64,000 nt of DNA, from NCBI GenBank assembly GCA_021796215.1, contig JAJYOK010000015.1, positions 1-64,000 of the forward strand, in the 5' to 3' direction. The notes below the pieces were generated by a model that saw only the letters and a list, made by a program, of their open reading frames with translations, did no database searches and was not told where the DNA came from. This stretch comes from Bacteroidota bacterium (GTDB lineage Bacteria > Bacteroidota > Ignavibacteria > UBA10030 > UBA8401). Positions 9,037-17,782 of this stretch are shown here, in pieces; position 1 is the stretch's first letter, and every line of letters begins with the position of its first letter. The position numbers and the translations under genes are program-made.

Positions 9037-10875
9037 ATGAAAAAATTTATTGAGATCAACGCACACCATCTTGCCGCTTTTTTTCTGTGGCTTGTGGCGT
9101 TCATCGTCTATCTTCAAACGCTTGCGCCGTCTGTCGGATTTATTGACAGCGGCGAGCTGGCTGCCGTTCCGTGCGTGCTCGGTATTGCACATCCGACTGG
9201 CTATCCGCTCTGGACTTTGCTCGGACATATTTTTTCCCAGCTTCCGATTGCGAAGGAAGAAGTTGTCCGGCTGAATATCGAATCGGCGTTGTTGACATCT
9301 CTTGCAGCCGCTGCATTCTATTATGTGATGCTTTTTCTTTCGGGATCAAAAAGGGAAAGTGAAAGAAGGAAAACGGGAAATGAAAAATGGAAACCAGAAG
9401 AAATTATCCCGGCATTGTTCGGCGCAAGTGCGCTTGCATTTTCTCATACATTCTGGGACCAGTCCGCACACATTGAAGTGTACGCGCTTCATCTTTTTCT
9501 CGTCGGAATTGTGATGCTGTTTTTCCTGCGCGCAATCTACAATGAAAATTCTATACAACATCGGCTATGGTTTTTCTTCTCATACGTGTTGGGATTAAGT
9601 TTCGCGAACCACCTGACAACAATTCTTCTCGCGCCGGCGTTTTTGTTTCTGTTCTTTAAACGGTTCGGCTTCAGCAAAGAAGCATTCCGTTTCATTGCAA
9701 TTCTAGCTATTCCGTTTTTGCTCGGCTTATCGGCGTACATTTATTTTCCGATTCGCGCGGCTCAACATCCGGTACTGAGCTGGGGAAATCCGACAACGCT
9801 CGAAAAAATTTATTGGCATATCAGCGGGAAACAGTACCGCGTCTGGATGTTTTCGTCAACCGATGTGATGGTGAAGCAGTTCAACTATTTTCTCAATGAA
9901 ATGCCGAAAGAATTTTTCTACTTCCCTCTTCTGCTTTCTTTGTTAGGTATGTGGCGATTGCTGTGGCATAACCGGACGATGTTGCTGTTTATTTTCCTTT
10001 TGCTTGCAGGATGTTTGCTCTACACTATCAACTACGATATTTTTGAAATTGATCCGTATTTTCTTCTCGCATACATCGCGCTTGCATTGTTTGCTGTATA
10101 CGGAGCAGTTGAAATGTTAGAATGGTTCAAGAGGTCTTCGGGTAAAGCAGTAATTTCTCTTCTACTCTTAATTGTTGTGATTGCGGAAGTGAGCGCAAAT
10201 TTTAAAGATACCGACGAAAGCCATAATTATCTTGTTGAAGATTACACGAAAAACATTCTCACAAATCTTCAGCCGAATGCAATTATTCTTTCTTATCAGT
10301 GGGATTATTTTGTCGCCGGATCATTTTACTTTCAATTTGTGAAACACGTGCGGCCCGACGTTACTGTGATTGACAAGGAACTGCTACGCCGTTCGTGGTA
10401 TTACGACCAGATGAAACACAATGCCCCACAAGTGTACGAACGCTCGCGCAGTGAGATTTCTGCATTCCTCGAAGAGCTGTACAAATTCGAGCACAATCTT
10501 CCGTACGATCCAGCGTTGATTGAAGCGCGATACAACAGAATGATTGACAGCTTCATTGACCGTAATTTTGCCGACCATCCGGTCTACGTGACACTGGAAA
10601 TCGAGCCGCATCTTGCCTCGCATTACCAGCGCGTTCCCGAAGGACTTGCGTACCGGTTATATCGGGATACACTTTATCATCCGTTCGCGTTTCCGTCGCT
10701 GACGTACAGACCGTACCCGAAAACCGACCGTTACACAACACAGCTTCACAAAATGTATGCGGAAATGCTTGTTCAGCGCGGCATGTATGAACGGCGCTAC
10801 GGACATGATGAACTTGCAGAAAGATATTTCGAGAAGGCGAAGGAAATTAGCCCGGAGTTTATGATGATGAGGTAA
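9037..10875 (+). CDS. DUF2723 membrane protein (protein O-mannosyltransferase-like, TMEM260 family)
   Basis: 612-aa integral membrane protein. The N-terminal region has the DUF2723 hallmark FIDSGELAAVPCVLGIAHPT within residues 30-60, where the acidic residue after the first helix matches GT-C glycosyltransferases. About ten hydrophobic helices follow up to residue ~390, then a soluble C-terminal half. It probably transfers a lipid-linked sugar to exported proteins; this is inferred from the family. An ATG at 8926 overlaps the glnE stop, but the 37 codons from there are made of a palindromic repeat (8965-9023). I therefore prefer ATG 9037, where MKKFIEINAHHLAAFFLW begins a normal first helix. 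The C-terminal tail looks TPR-like (GHDELAERYFEKAKEISPEF). Confidence 0.85.
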   Translation: MKKFIEINAHHLAAFFLWLVAFIVYLQTLAPSVGFIDSGELAAVPCVLGIAHPTGYPLWTLLGHIFSQLPIAKEEVVRLNIESALLTSLAAAAFYYVMLFLSGSKRESERRKTGNEKWKPEEIIPALFGASALAFSHTFWDQSAHIEVYALHLFLVGIVMLFFLRAIYNENSIQHRLWFFFSYVLGLSFANHLTTILLAPAFLFLFFKRFGFSKEAFRFIAILAIPFLLGLSAYIYFPIRAAQHPVLSWGNPTTLEKIYWHISGKQYRVWMFSSTDVMVKQFNYFLNEMPKEFFYFPLLLSLLGMWRLLWHNRTMLLFIFLLLAGCLLYTINYDIFEIDPYFLLAYIALALFAVYGAVEMLEWFKRSSGKAVISLLLLIVVIAEVSANFKDTDESHNYLVEDYTKNILTNLQPNAIILSYQWDYFVAGSFYFQFVKHVRPDVTVIDKELLRRSWYYDQMKHNAPQVYERSRSEISAFLEELYKFEHNLPYDPALIEARYNRMIDSFIDRNFADHPVYVTLEIEPHLASHYQRVPEGLAYRLYRDTLYHPFAFPSLTYRPYPKTDRYTTQLHKMYAEMLVQRGMYERRYGHDELAERYFEKAKEISPEFMMMR

Positions 10876-10988
10876 TTTGCGTTATCACGTTTTTAATTGC
10901 GATAGCTTGACTGTCTCTTCTTCTCATCTTATTTTTCAGTCAGAAGCCGGCATACATTCTTCCCGATTTTATCACAGCGAGGTGTACG

Positions 10989-12650
10989 ATGGTACGACAA
11001 TTTATTTTCTTTGCAACAGCAACATTCATCATCAGCGGATGCACTATGAAACAGCAAACATCGGAATCGGCGCTTGAAGCAAAGATCAAACGCTTCGCTC
11101 CGACAGAAATCACAGGCGACACAACAAAACTTTCCACAGGCGACAAAGCCGCGCTTGCCAAACTCATCGAAGCGGCACACGTGATGGATAGTATTTACAT
11201 TCGACAGGTGTGGAGCGGCAACGACTCGCTTCTGCAAACATTGAAAGCCGACCAATCTCCGCTTGGAAAAGACCGGTTGCAATATTTCAAAATCAATATG
11301 AGCCCGTGGTCTGCACTCGATCACGATTCGGCATTCATTCCCGGCGTGCCGCCAAAACCGGACGGCGCAAATTATTATCCGCCCGAGATGACGAAGGACG
11401 ATTTCAATTCATGGCTCGCCACACTTCCGCCGGACGAAAAGAAAGACGCAACCGGATTCTTTTACGTTATCCGCCGCGGACCTGAAGGAAAACTCATGCC
11501 GGTTTCCTATGCAACAGAATACCGGACACTTCTCGAACAAGCGGCGCAGCTTCTCCGCGAAGCCGCCGCGCTAACGACAAACGAAAGTCTCAGAAATTTT
11601 CTGAACCTGCGCGCCGATGCGTTTCTTTCGAACGATTATTACGCGAGCGACGTGGCATGGATGGAACTCGACAGTCCGATTGATGTAACGATCGGTCCGT
11701 ATGAAGTGTATATGGATCGGCTGTTCAATTACAAAGCGGCATTTGAAGCGTTCATCACATTACGCGACGAAGAAGAAACTGCAAAGCTCGCAAAATTTTC
11801 GTCGTATTTGCAGGAAGTTGAAAACAATCTTCCCATTGATCCAAAATACAGGAATCCGAAATTAGGAGCGATGTCGCCGATCCGCGTTGTGGATGAAGTG
11901 TGCACCGGCGGGGAATCGCGCGCCGGAGTGCAAACGGCGGCGTTCAATCTTCCGAACGACGAGCGCGTGACGCGCGAAAAAGGAACGAAGCGTGTGATGC
12001 TGAAAAATGTGCAGGAAGCGAAATTCAATACCATTCTTCTGCCGATTGCAAACATCGCAATTGATCCGAGCCAGCGAAACATGGTCGCATTCGAGCCGTT
12101 CTTCACGCACATTCTTGCACACGAACTGATGCATGGCTTGGGACCGCACACAATTGTTGTCAACGGAAAGCAAACGACTGTTCGTCAGGAAATGAAAGAG
12201 CTTGGCTCGGCACTTGAAGAAGCGAAAGCCGATATTTCCGGCTTGTGGATGCTGCAATTTTTAATGGACAAAGGCGTCATCGAAAAATCTTTCGAGCAGC
12301 AAATGTACGTCACGTATCTTACCGGAGTATTCCGTTCCGTGCGATTCGGAACGAATGAAGCGCACGGAAAAGGAATGGCAATGCAATTTAATTATCTGAC
12401 CGACCAAGGCGCGTTTGAATACGATCCGGCAAATCAAACATACAAGGTGAATTTTGAAAAAATAAAAGACGCGGTGCGAAAGCTTACGAGCGAGATTATG
12501 ACAATTCAGGCACAAGGAGATTATGCGAAAGCAAAAGCATTGCTCGGACAATACGGTGTGATTCGTCCGCCAATGCAAAACATTCTGAACAAACTTACTG
12601 ATGTGCCGGTAGATATTGCGCCGAAGTTTCCGCTATCAAATAATAACTAA
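10989..12650 (+). CDS. M49-like (dipeptidyl-peptidase III family) metallopeptidase lipoprotein
   Basis: 553-aa lipoprotein with lipobox ISGC (Cys at about residue 18). The metal site reads HELMHGLGPH (His378, Glu379, His382), followed 28 residues later by EEAKAD (Glu410/411). That is the M49 arrangement of a His-Glu motif plus EExxA[DE], but with a five-residue HExxH rather than the six-residue HELLGH of classic DPP III. The same variant is known to me from the C-terminal domain of plant NUDX3-type proteins. It probably cleaves peptides at the membrane surface. The start is set by GAGGTG before the ATG. A palindromic repeat follows the stop. Confidence 0.85.
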   Translation: MVRQFIFFATATFIISGCTMKQQTSESALEAKIKRFAPTEITGDTTKLSTGDKAALAKLIEAAHVMDSIYIRQVWSGNDSLLQTLKADQSPLGKDRLQYFKINMSPWSALDHDSAFIPGVPPKPDGANYYPPEMTKDDFNSWLATLPPDEKKDATGFFYVIRRGPEGKLMPVSYATEYRTLLEQAAQLLREAAALTTNESLRNFLNLRADAFLSNDYYASDVAWMELDSPIDVTIGPYEVYMDRLFNYKAAFEAFITLRDEEETAKLAKFSSYLQEVENNLPIDPKYRNPKLGAMSPIRVVDEVCTGGESRAGVQTAAFNLPNDERVTREKGTKRVMLKNVQEAKFNTILLPIANIAIDPSQRNMVAFEPFFTHILAHELMHGLGPHTIVVNGKQTTVRQEMKELGSALEEAKADISGLWMLQFLMDKGVIEKSFEQQMYVTYLTGVFRSVRFGTNEAHGKGMAMQFNYLTDQGAFEYDPANQTYKVNFEKIKDAVRKLTSEIMTIQAQGDYAKAKALLGQYGVIRPPMQNILNKLTDVPVDIAPKFPLSNNN

Positions 12651-12673
12651 ACCGCCGGCTGGAAAAGCAAAAG

Positions 12674-12734
12674 TGGATTGATGGATTGTTGAATTATTGG
12701 ATGTTGCTCAATTATTCTATTGTCCATTAATCCA
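12674..12734. repeat. GGATTGATGGAT palindromic repeat, copy B
   Basis: Inverted repeat between two convergent genes. The left arm begins TGGATTGATGGATTG; the right arm ends TCCATTAATCCA. It could serve both genes as a transcription end, though there is no clean T run. Confidence 0.75.
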
Positions 12735-12760
12735 TTTTCTTATTACTGGCATCGTGGTTA

Positions 12761-13084
12761 CTATATTGTTTTTCTGTGGCGCAATTTCTGATACAGCGTC
12801 CAACCATAACCGATCACAACACCTGCTGAAACAAGCCATTGAACATTTCCGGTAAATAACACTGGCACGAGAACCTGAACCAGTGCAAGCGCAATAAGAA
12901 GAAATGCAACACGGCTCATTGAGCCGGGCATGATTGCCCAACCGTTTTTCAGCCCGCCGCCCTCCTGACGCTTTGCATTACGAAATGCTGCTGCGTTCTG
13001 AATCTTCCCAAATCCAAATCCGATTGCGCCGCCAAAAATTAATCCAGCAACCGAAAGAACAAAATTTACGAATTGAGTTTCCAT
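12761..13084 (-). CDS. Small membrane protein at the end of the PII-amt operon
   Basis: 107-aa protein with three hydrophobic stretches. One is Gly-rich (SVAGLIFGGAIGFGFGKIQN, residues 10-30) and two lie near residues 57-75 and 79-97. I do not recognise a family. It lies 51 bp downstream of amt on the same strand, with only a short AACCTTG palindrome between, so co-transcription with glnK-porin-amt is likely. A link to ammonium uptake is inference from position alone. Confidence 0.65.
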   Translation of the reverse strand: METQFVNFVLSVAGLIFGGAIGFGFGKIQNAAAFRNAKRQEGGGLKNGWAIMPGSMSRVAFLLIALALVQVLVPVLFTGNVQWLVSAGVVIGYGWTLYQKLRHRKTI

Positions 13085-13101
13085 AGTTTTTTCTTTTCTA
13101 A

Positions 13102-13116
13102 AACCTTGACAAGGTT
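13102..13116. repeat. AACCTTG-N-CAAGGTT palindrome, copy 2
   Basis: Same 15-bp palindrome as at 1153-1167 with a different central base. It lies between amt and the downstream membrane protein gene. Confidence 0.6.
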
Positions 13117-13135
13117 GTTTACTTAATAATTAAAC

Positions 13136-14701
13136 TTACCCTCTTGGGTGATGTGTTTCAGATGCTTTATCAAGCACCATTCCGCCATAGCCGGCGATTC
13201 CCATTTCGGGAACATCGAGGCCTTCAAGTTCAATTTCACGCGAAACACGGTTACCCACAAGTACTTCCGCAATTTTAAAGACAACGAAAGAAAGAATTGA
13301 CAGCGTAACAAAACACGTGACAACACCGATCACCTCTGCCCAGAATTGACTGAGTCCGCCGCTGTAAAACAATCCTCTAACTGTGCCGGCAACGCCATTC
13401 CAGCCGTCGCCGTACGTTCCATCCGCAAACAATCCAATGGACAAACAACCCCACGCGCCATTCACGCCGTGAACAGAAATTGCACCGACCGGATCATCAA
13501 TTTGAATTCTATCAAAAAAGAAAACTGATTCGACAACAAGAATTCCTGAAATTAGTCCGATGATCACTGCGCCGCCTGCACTCACAAAAGCGCACGGAGC
13601 GGTAATTGCAACAAGTCCTGCCAGCATTCCATTTGCCATCATTGTCGGGTCCGGTTTTTTTGTTCTGAACCACCACATCCACAACGTTGAGGCAAGAGCG
13701 CCGGCTGCCGATGCAAGCATTGTGTTCACTGCGACAACACTGATGCGCAAGTCGGTTCCGGCAAGTGTGGAACCGGGATTAAATCCGAACCAGCCGAACG
13801 CAAGAATGAATGTACCGATGATTGCCATCGGAATGCTGTGCGCCGGCATCGGGTTAATGCTTCCATCTTTGTTATACTTGCCGTAACGCGCACCGAGCAG
13901 CCACGAAAAAATAAGAGCGATCACACCGCCTTGCATGTGCACAACTGAAGAACCTGCGAAATCAACATGGCCGTGCCCGAGTCCGAAATTCACTCCAAGC
14001 TGTGAAAGCCACCCCCCGCCCCACACCCAGTTGCCGAAAACCGGATACATCACAGAACCGATGAAGCATCCATAAATCATGAACGCCGAAAATTTCCATC
14101 GTTCTGCGGCGGCTCCGGTCGGAATTGTTGCCGTCGTATCCATGAAAACCATTTGGAAAAGAAAGAGCGCAAATGCCGCAGTATCGTAGCCGGAACCTTG
14201 CAGAAAAAATCCTTTCAGTCCGATAAGACCGAACGGTTTTCCGAAAAGCGTCGCGGTAAGTTCGTGATTCAATCCTGAGTAACCGCCCATCGTTCCGATT
14301 GCTCCAACACCTCCAAACATGAAGGCAAACCCACAAACATAAAAGCCTAACATGCCTAACGGGTAAATCATAAAATTCATTGCCATCGTATGTCCGGCAT
14401 TTTTGGCGCGACACAATCCGGCTTCAACCATTGCGAAACCTGCCTGCATGAACATAACAAGGAAGCCGGTAATCAGCGTCCACATAAAATTGATTGCCAC
14501 GCGGTTATGTCCGACCGCATCGCCAATCTCTTGCAGTGTCGGCTGCCCTGGAGTCGCAGCAGGCACGTCGGCAATCGTACCGGTTTTTGTTCCCGACGGA
14601 TCGGGTTGATCTCCTGCATGAGCAAACGACGATGTTCCGACGAACATCGCCGCCAGCAGAAAGAAAATCAGGAAAAGCTTTCTATGAAAAAGCGGCTTCA
14701 T
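13136..14701 (-). CDS. amt: Ammonium transporter Amt
   Basis: 521-aa Amt/MEP/Rh channel for ammonium uptake in the inner membrane, expected to be a trimer gated by the PII protein encoded two genes upstream. A cleavable signal peptide (residues 1-29, ending SSFAHA) precedes an acidic linker. Family signatures are visible: FMWTLITGFLVMFMQAGFAM, the DFAGSSVVHMQGG segment carrying the first conserved pore His, and the later DDPVGAISVHGVNGAWG segment with the second. The start has AGAGGTG in front of ATG. The upstream neighbour is an outer-membrane barrel gene. Length and motifs are complete. Confidence 0.97.
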   Translation of the reverse strand: MKPLFHRKLFLIFFLLAAMFVGTSSFAHAGDQPDPSGTKTGTIADVPAATPGQPTLQEIGDAVGHNRVAINFMWTLITGFLVMFMQAGFAMVEAGLCRAKNAGHTMAMNFMIYPLGMLGFYVCGFAFMFGGVGAIGTMGGYSGLNHELTATLFGKPFGLIGLKGFFLQGSGYDTAAFALFLFQMVFMDTTATIPTGAAAERWKFSAFMIYGCFIGSVMYPVFGNWVWGGGWLSQLGVNFGLGHGHVDFAGSSVVHMQGGVIALIFSWLLGARYGKYNKDGSINPMPAHSIPMAIIGTFILAFGWFGFNPGSTLAGTDLRISVVAVNTMLASAAGALASTLWMWWFRTKKPDPTMMANGMLAGLVAITAPCAFVSAGGAVIIGLISGILVVESVFFFDRIQIDDPVGAISVHGVNGAWGCLSIGLFADGTYGDGWNGVAGTVRGLFYSGGLSQFWAEVIGVVTCFVTLSILSFVVFKIAEVLVGNRVSREIELEGLDVPEMGIAGYGGMVLDKASETHHPRG

Positions 14702-14757
14702 ATAAACACCTCTCTAATAATTATTTGTTGTGAATGAAATTTGTATTCAAATATTTT

Positions 14758-15831
14758 TCAAAATATCGTTACAACGCCGATGAGAAAAGTAAGCTGACTG
14801 TTTTCTGTTCCAACCGAAGTTTTCTTATCAAAAAATGCACCATTGGAAAAATCATCTCTTAGTTCGCCGCGGACCAAGAGAGGTTTAAAAACATACTGTT
14901 CATACGTGAGCGTGACTTCTTTGAATGTCGCTTTAGGAAACAGAGCACCGGTGGTATATCCGTAGGGATCGTAATAAACTTCACCGCGCAACGTAACGGC
15001 AGATTTTAAACTTGTCGCATAACGACCGTAAACAGCGGCGCCTTTCCATAACGCAAGCCCGTTCAGTGTTCGCTCATCGCCGTAGTCTGCATTGAGCGAG
15101 AGAGCAAGTGCATTGGTGAGTTGTTGTGTAACGATAAAATCAAAAACCGTTTTCTTGCCTGCAATCGCCGGCTCAGATTCTTCAACACCGTCCATCACAT
15201 TTAAGGTAAGCCCGGTTAAATTGCCCGGTGCATAATTCAAAGTAATTCCGAGCGACTTCCATTGATTATTGTCAACAACAGAATTCCATCCGTTAACAAT
15301 ATGAACGGCGGCTGTGAAATTGTTTGTAACAGGATATGTTAAACGAATGCCTGTATGGTAATACGGAATGGCATAGGCAAAGAGAAAAGACCGGCTGTAA
15401 TTCCAATTGTCTTTTGATTCGATTACCTCATAGCCCATGTGTGTCACAAATTTTCCTGCATCAACAGTTAATCCGTTGCCGAGCGGAAGAACAGCGGTGA
15501 GATATGCCTGTTGAAGAAAAGGAAGTGTGGCGCTTCCGATGCCGGTTTGAACAACGTCATTCGTTGTTCCAAAATCGGCATCAATCCGAAATCCAACCGG
15601 CGACGCTTTCTTTTGAAACACCAACTCTGCAAGGCTTAGCGTGAATTGGTTTTCCTGAATATCAAAGTTCCGTAGTTTGTTTATCTGGCTTACAGGCTGC
15701 GCAAAATTTTTGCTGTAGTACACATCAATAAAACCGCTCGTTGAAATGCCAGATGATGTTTGTGTGTCTTGTGCCCGCGCTAAAAATGCCCCAAGGAGCA
15801 AGGTTATTAACAGAATAGATGTGAGTTTCAT
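14758..15831 (-). CDS. Outer-membrane beta-barrel porin between PII and Amt
   Basis: 357-aa exported protein. Signal peptide residues 1-20 end in ARA|QD, and the mature chain is full of alternating strands ending in an aromatic C-terminus (...GVVTIF). The opening GFIDVYYSKNF and segments such as GFRIDADFGTTNDVV and DAGKFVTHMGYEVIESKDN are typical of the OmpL-like putative beta-barrel porin family (BBP2). AAAGGA precedes the ATG. Since it sits between glnK and amt with gaps of only 57-99 bp, I infer it helps ammonium or another nitrogen compound across the outer membrane. Substrate not shown by sequence. Confidence 0.85.
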   Translation of the reverse strand: MKLTSILLITLLLGAFLARAQDTQTSSGISTSGFIDVYYSKNFAQPVSQINKLRNFDIQENQFTLSLAELVFQKKASPVGFRIDADFGTTNDVVQTGIGSATLPFLQQAYLTAVLPLGNGLTVDAGKFVTHMGYEVIESKDNWNYSRSFLFAYAIPYYHTGIRLTYPVTNNFTAAVHIVNGWNSVVDNNQWKSLGITLNYAPGNLTGLTLNVMDGVEESEPAIAGKKTVFDFIVTQQLTNALALSLNADYGDERTLNGLALWKGAAVYGRYATSLKSAVTLRGEVYYDPYGYTTGALFPKATFKEVTLTYEQYVFKPLLVRGELRDDFSNGAFFDKKTSVGTENSQLTFLIGVVTIF

Positions 15832-15929
15832 GAGTGAATCCTTTGCGATGTGAATAAGGTTTTTCTTAAACGAACAGAAAAACTTTGTGTGTAAAAATAT
15901 TGAATTTGAGATAGCCCGGTTGCCGCCCT

Positions 15930-16268
15930 TTACAAAGCATCCTCTCCAACTTCTTCGGTACGGACGCGAATTGCTTCTTCAACGGAAGAAACAAATATCT
16001 TTCCGTCGCCGACCTCACCGGTTTTTGCCAGTCGCAGCACAATGGCGATTGCTTTCTCTGCCTTATCATCGGCACAGACAAGTTCGATTTTAATCTTCGG
16101 CAGAAAATTGATCGTGTATTCCGAGCCGCGGTAGATTTCGCTGTGCCCTTTTTGCCTGCCGTAGCCTTTCACTTCCGAAACTGTGAGCCCGCGGAAACCC
16201 GCCTCCTGCAACGCCTCGCGGACATCATCGAGCTTATGCGGGCGAATGATGGCTTCGACTTTTTTCAT
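15930..16268 (-). CDS. glnK: Nitrogen regulatory protein PII (GlnK/GlnB type)
   Basis: 112-aa PII signal protein that senses 2-oxoglutarate and ATP/ADP and gates Amt. The T-loop is intact, with the uridylylation Tyr at position 51 in RGSEYTINFLPK. The B-loop TGEVGDGKIFV and C-terminal RVRTEE are present. It is first in the operon glnK - porin - amt - membrane protein. GAGAGG precedes the ATG. It is named GlnK because of its linkage to amt; GlnB is the alternative. A promoter-like pair and a palindrome lie just upstream. Confidence 0.97.
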   Translation of the reverse strand: MKKVEAIIRPHKLDDVREALQEAGFRGLTVSEVKGYGRQKGHSEIYRGSEYTINFLPKIKIELVCADDKAEKAIAIVLRLAKTGEVGDGKIFVSSVEEAIRVRTEEVGEDAL

Positions 16269-16315
16269 AGAAACCTCTCAATTGTTAATGGTTAAATTAT
16301 TAAGGCAATTACAAG

Positions 16316-16376
16316 TAATTAACTTATTAATTAAGTTAATTATTAACAAATATAAATATATTTATCGTTTTGTCAA
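16316..16376 (-). promoter_or_regulatory. Candidate glnK-operon promoter with palindromic operator
   Basis: On the minus strand TTGACA (16376-16371) is followed after 16 bp by TATATT (16354-16349). A perfect 11-bp inverted repeat TAATTAACTTA/TAAGTTAATTA with a 5-bp spacer (16316-16342) then covers the expected start of transcription, about 48 bp before the glnK ATG. The placement fits a repressor site, or a hairpin in the leader. No known nitrogen regulator box was recognised. Confidence 0.5.
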
Positions 16377-16493
16377 GGGAAATCTTTACTAAATTACTGA
16401 GCACCCGTTATTAACATTCCATTCCATCTTTCTCCCGATTTGCTTACATTAAAAAATACTGGAAAACATATTATTAAAACTCTCAACACGCTG

Positions 16494-17759
16494 ATGAAGA
16501 ATACTTTTTATAACGATTTCGATAATGCATGCGCTGAAGCACCGCGAACAGCGGACTATCGCACACCTTTTGAACGGGATCGCGACCGCATCATCCACAC
16601 ATCGGCATTTCGCCGGCTTCAGGCAAAAACGCAAGTGTTTCTTTCAGGCGAATACGATTTTTATAGAACCCGCTTAACACACTCTCTTGAAGTCGCGCAA
16701 ATCGGAAGATCTGTATGCAGGTATCTGCAGCGCACCTCACCGCTCCTTTCAGATTCTTTTTTCATTGATTCCGATTTAGTGGAGGCCGTTTGCCTCTCAC
16801 ACGATCTCGGCCATCCACCCTTCGGCCATGCCGGTGAACGAACGCTGAATACGTTGATGAAAGAGTACGGCGGATTTGAAGGCAATGCACAAAGCTTGCG
16901 GCTTGTAACAGAAATTATTTATTCTGAACAAGGGCATCGAAAAGGAATGAATCCAACGCGGGCATTTGTAGACGGTATTCTCAAATACAAAACTCTTTAC
17001 CGCCAGTACAAAAACCCCGATCACCACTTTATTTATGATGATCAAGAGAATTATCTCCAGTTTGTTTTCGACAAGAAAGCAATACCGGAAGAATTCACTC
17101 CGGGGAAGCCGCTCAATAAACTCCGAAGCATCGAATGTCAAATTATGGATTGGGCAGACGACACCGCTTATTCTTTGAATGATGTCGCAGACGGCATTCG
17201 ATCGGGATTTATCACGATCCAGCAACTTGAACGTTGGGCATCCGAGCATTCATTATCCGAGACAGACTCGCAACATGTGGCTGAATTGTGTTCTGCCATG
17301 ACATCCGGAAATGTTGAACACGTGCTCGGAAAGAAAATCGGCGGCTTTATCGGGGCATGCGCAACAAAAGAGACGAAGAACTTCATGTCTGAAATGACAA
17401 ACCGTTACCGATTTTCTTTAGGGATTGACCCTGAGATTCAAAAAGAATCGGAGCTGTACAAACGCATTGCCTTGAATATTGTTTTCCATTCTCCCCAACT
17501 CCAGCAACTCGAGCACAAAGGCGACTTCATTCTTCGAAAAATTTTCATAACACTTAAAGAAAATTATCTGAACGACAGCACTCTCGAAATGCACTTGCTT
17601 CCCCGCGACGTTGAACAGCACATTGCAGAAGCACCAGACATGCAGCAGCGTGCACGGCTATTGTGCGATCAAATTGCCGGAATGACTGATGGGTTTGCCG
17701 TTCGGACTTTTAAGCGTTTGTTTGAGCCGGAATTCGGCTCGTTAGCAGATCTAATTTGA
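16494..17759 (+). CDS. dgt: Deoxyguanosinetriphosphate triphosphohydrolase-like protein (dGTPase, HD domain)
   Basis: 421-aa HD-superfamily enzyme expected to cleave dNTPs to deoxynucleosides and triphosphate. The family N-terminus DYRTPFERDRDRIIHTSAFR is clear. The HD motif CLSHDLGHPPFGHAGE (His103-Asp104 from ATG 16494) and the later MDWADDTAYSLNDV metal site are all intact. A TTG at 16440 would add 18 residues; I prefer the ATG because MKNTFYNDFDNA is the usual beginning of the family. The stop lies just before the ribosome binding site of the next gene (23 bp), so the two may be co-transcribed. Confidence 0.93.
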   Translation: MKNTFYNDFDNACAEAPRTADYRTPFERDRDRIIHTSAFRRLQAKTQVFLSGEYDFYRTRLTHSLEVAQIGRSVCRYLQRTSPLLSDSFFIDSDLVEAVCLSHDLGHPPFGHAGERTLNTLMKEYGGFEGNAQSLRLVTEIIYSEQGHRKGMNPTRAFVDGILKYKTLYRQYKNPDHHFIYDDQENYLQFVFDKKAIPEEFTPGKPLNKLRSIECQIMDWADDTAYSLNDVADGIRSGFITIQQLERWASEHSLSETDSQHVAELCSAMTSGNVEHVLGKKIGGFIGACATKETKNFMSEMTNRYRFSLGIDPEIQKESELYKRIALNIVFHSPQLQQLEHKGDFILRKIFITLKENYLNDSTLEMHLLPRDVEQHIAEAPDMQQRARLLCDQIAGMTDGFAVRTFKRLFEPEFGSLADLI

Positions 17760-17782
17760 TTTTTTTGAAAGGAGTTCCCTTG

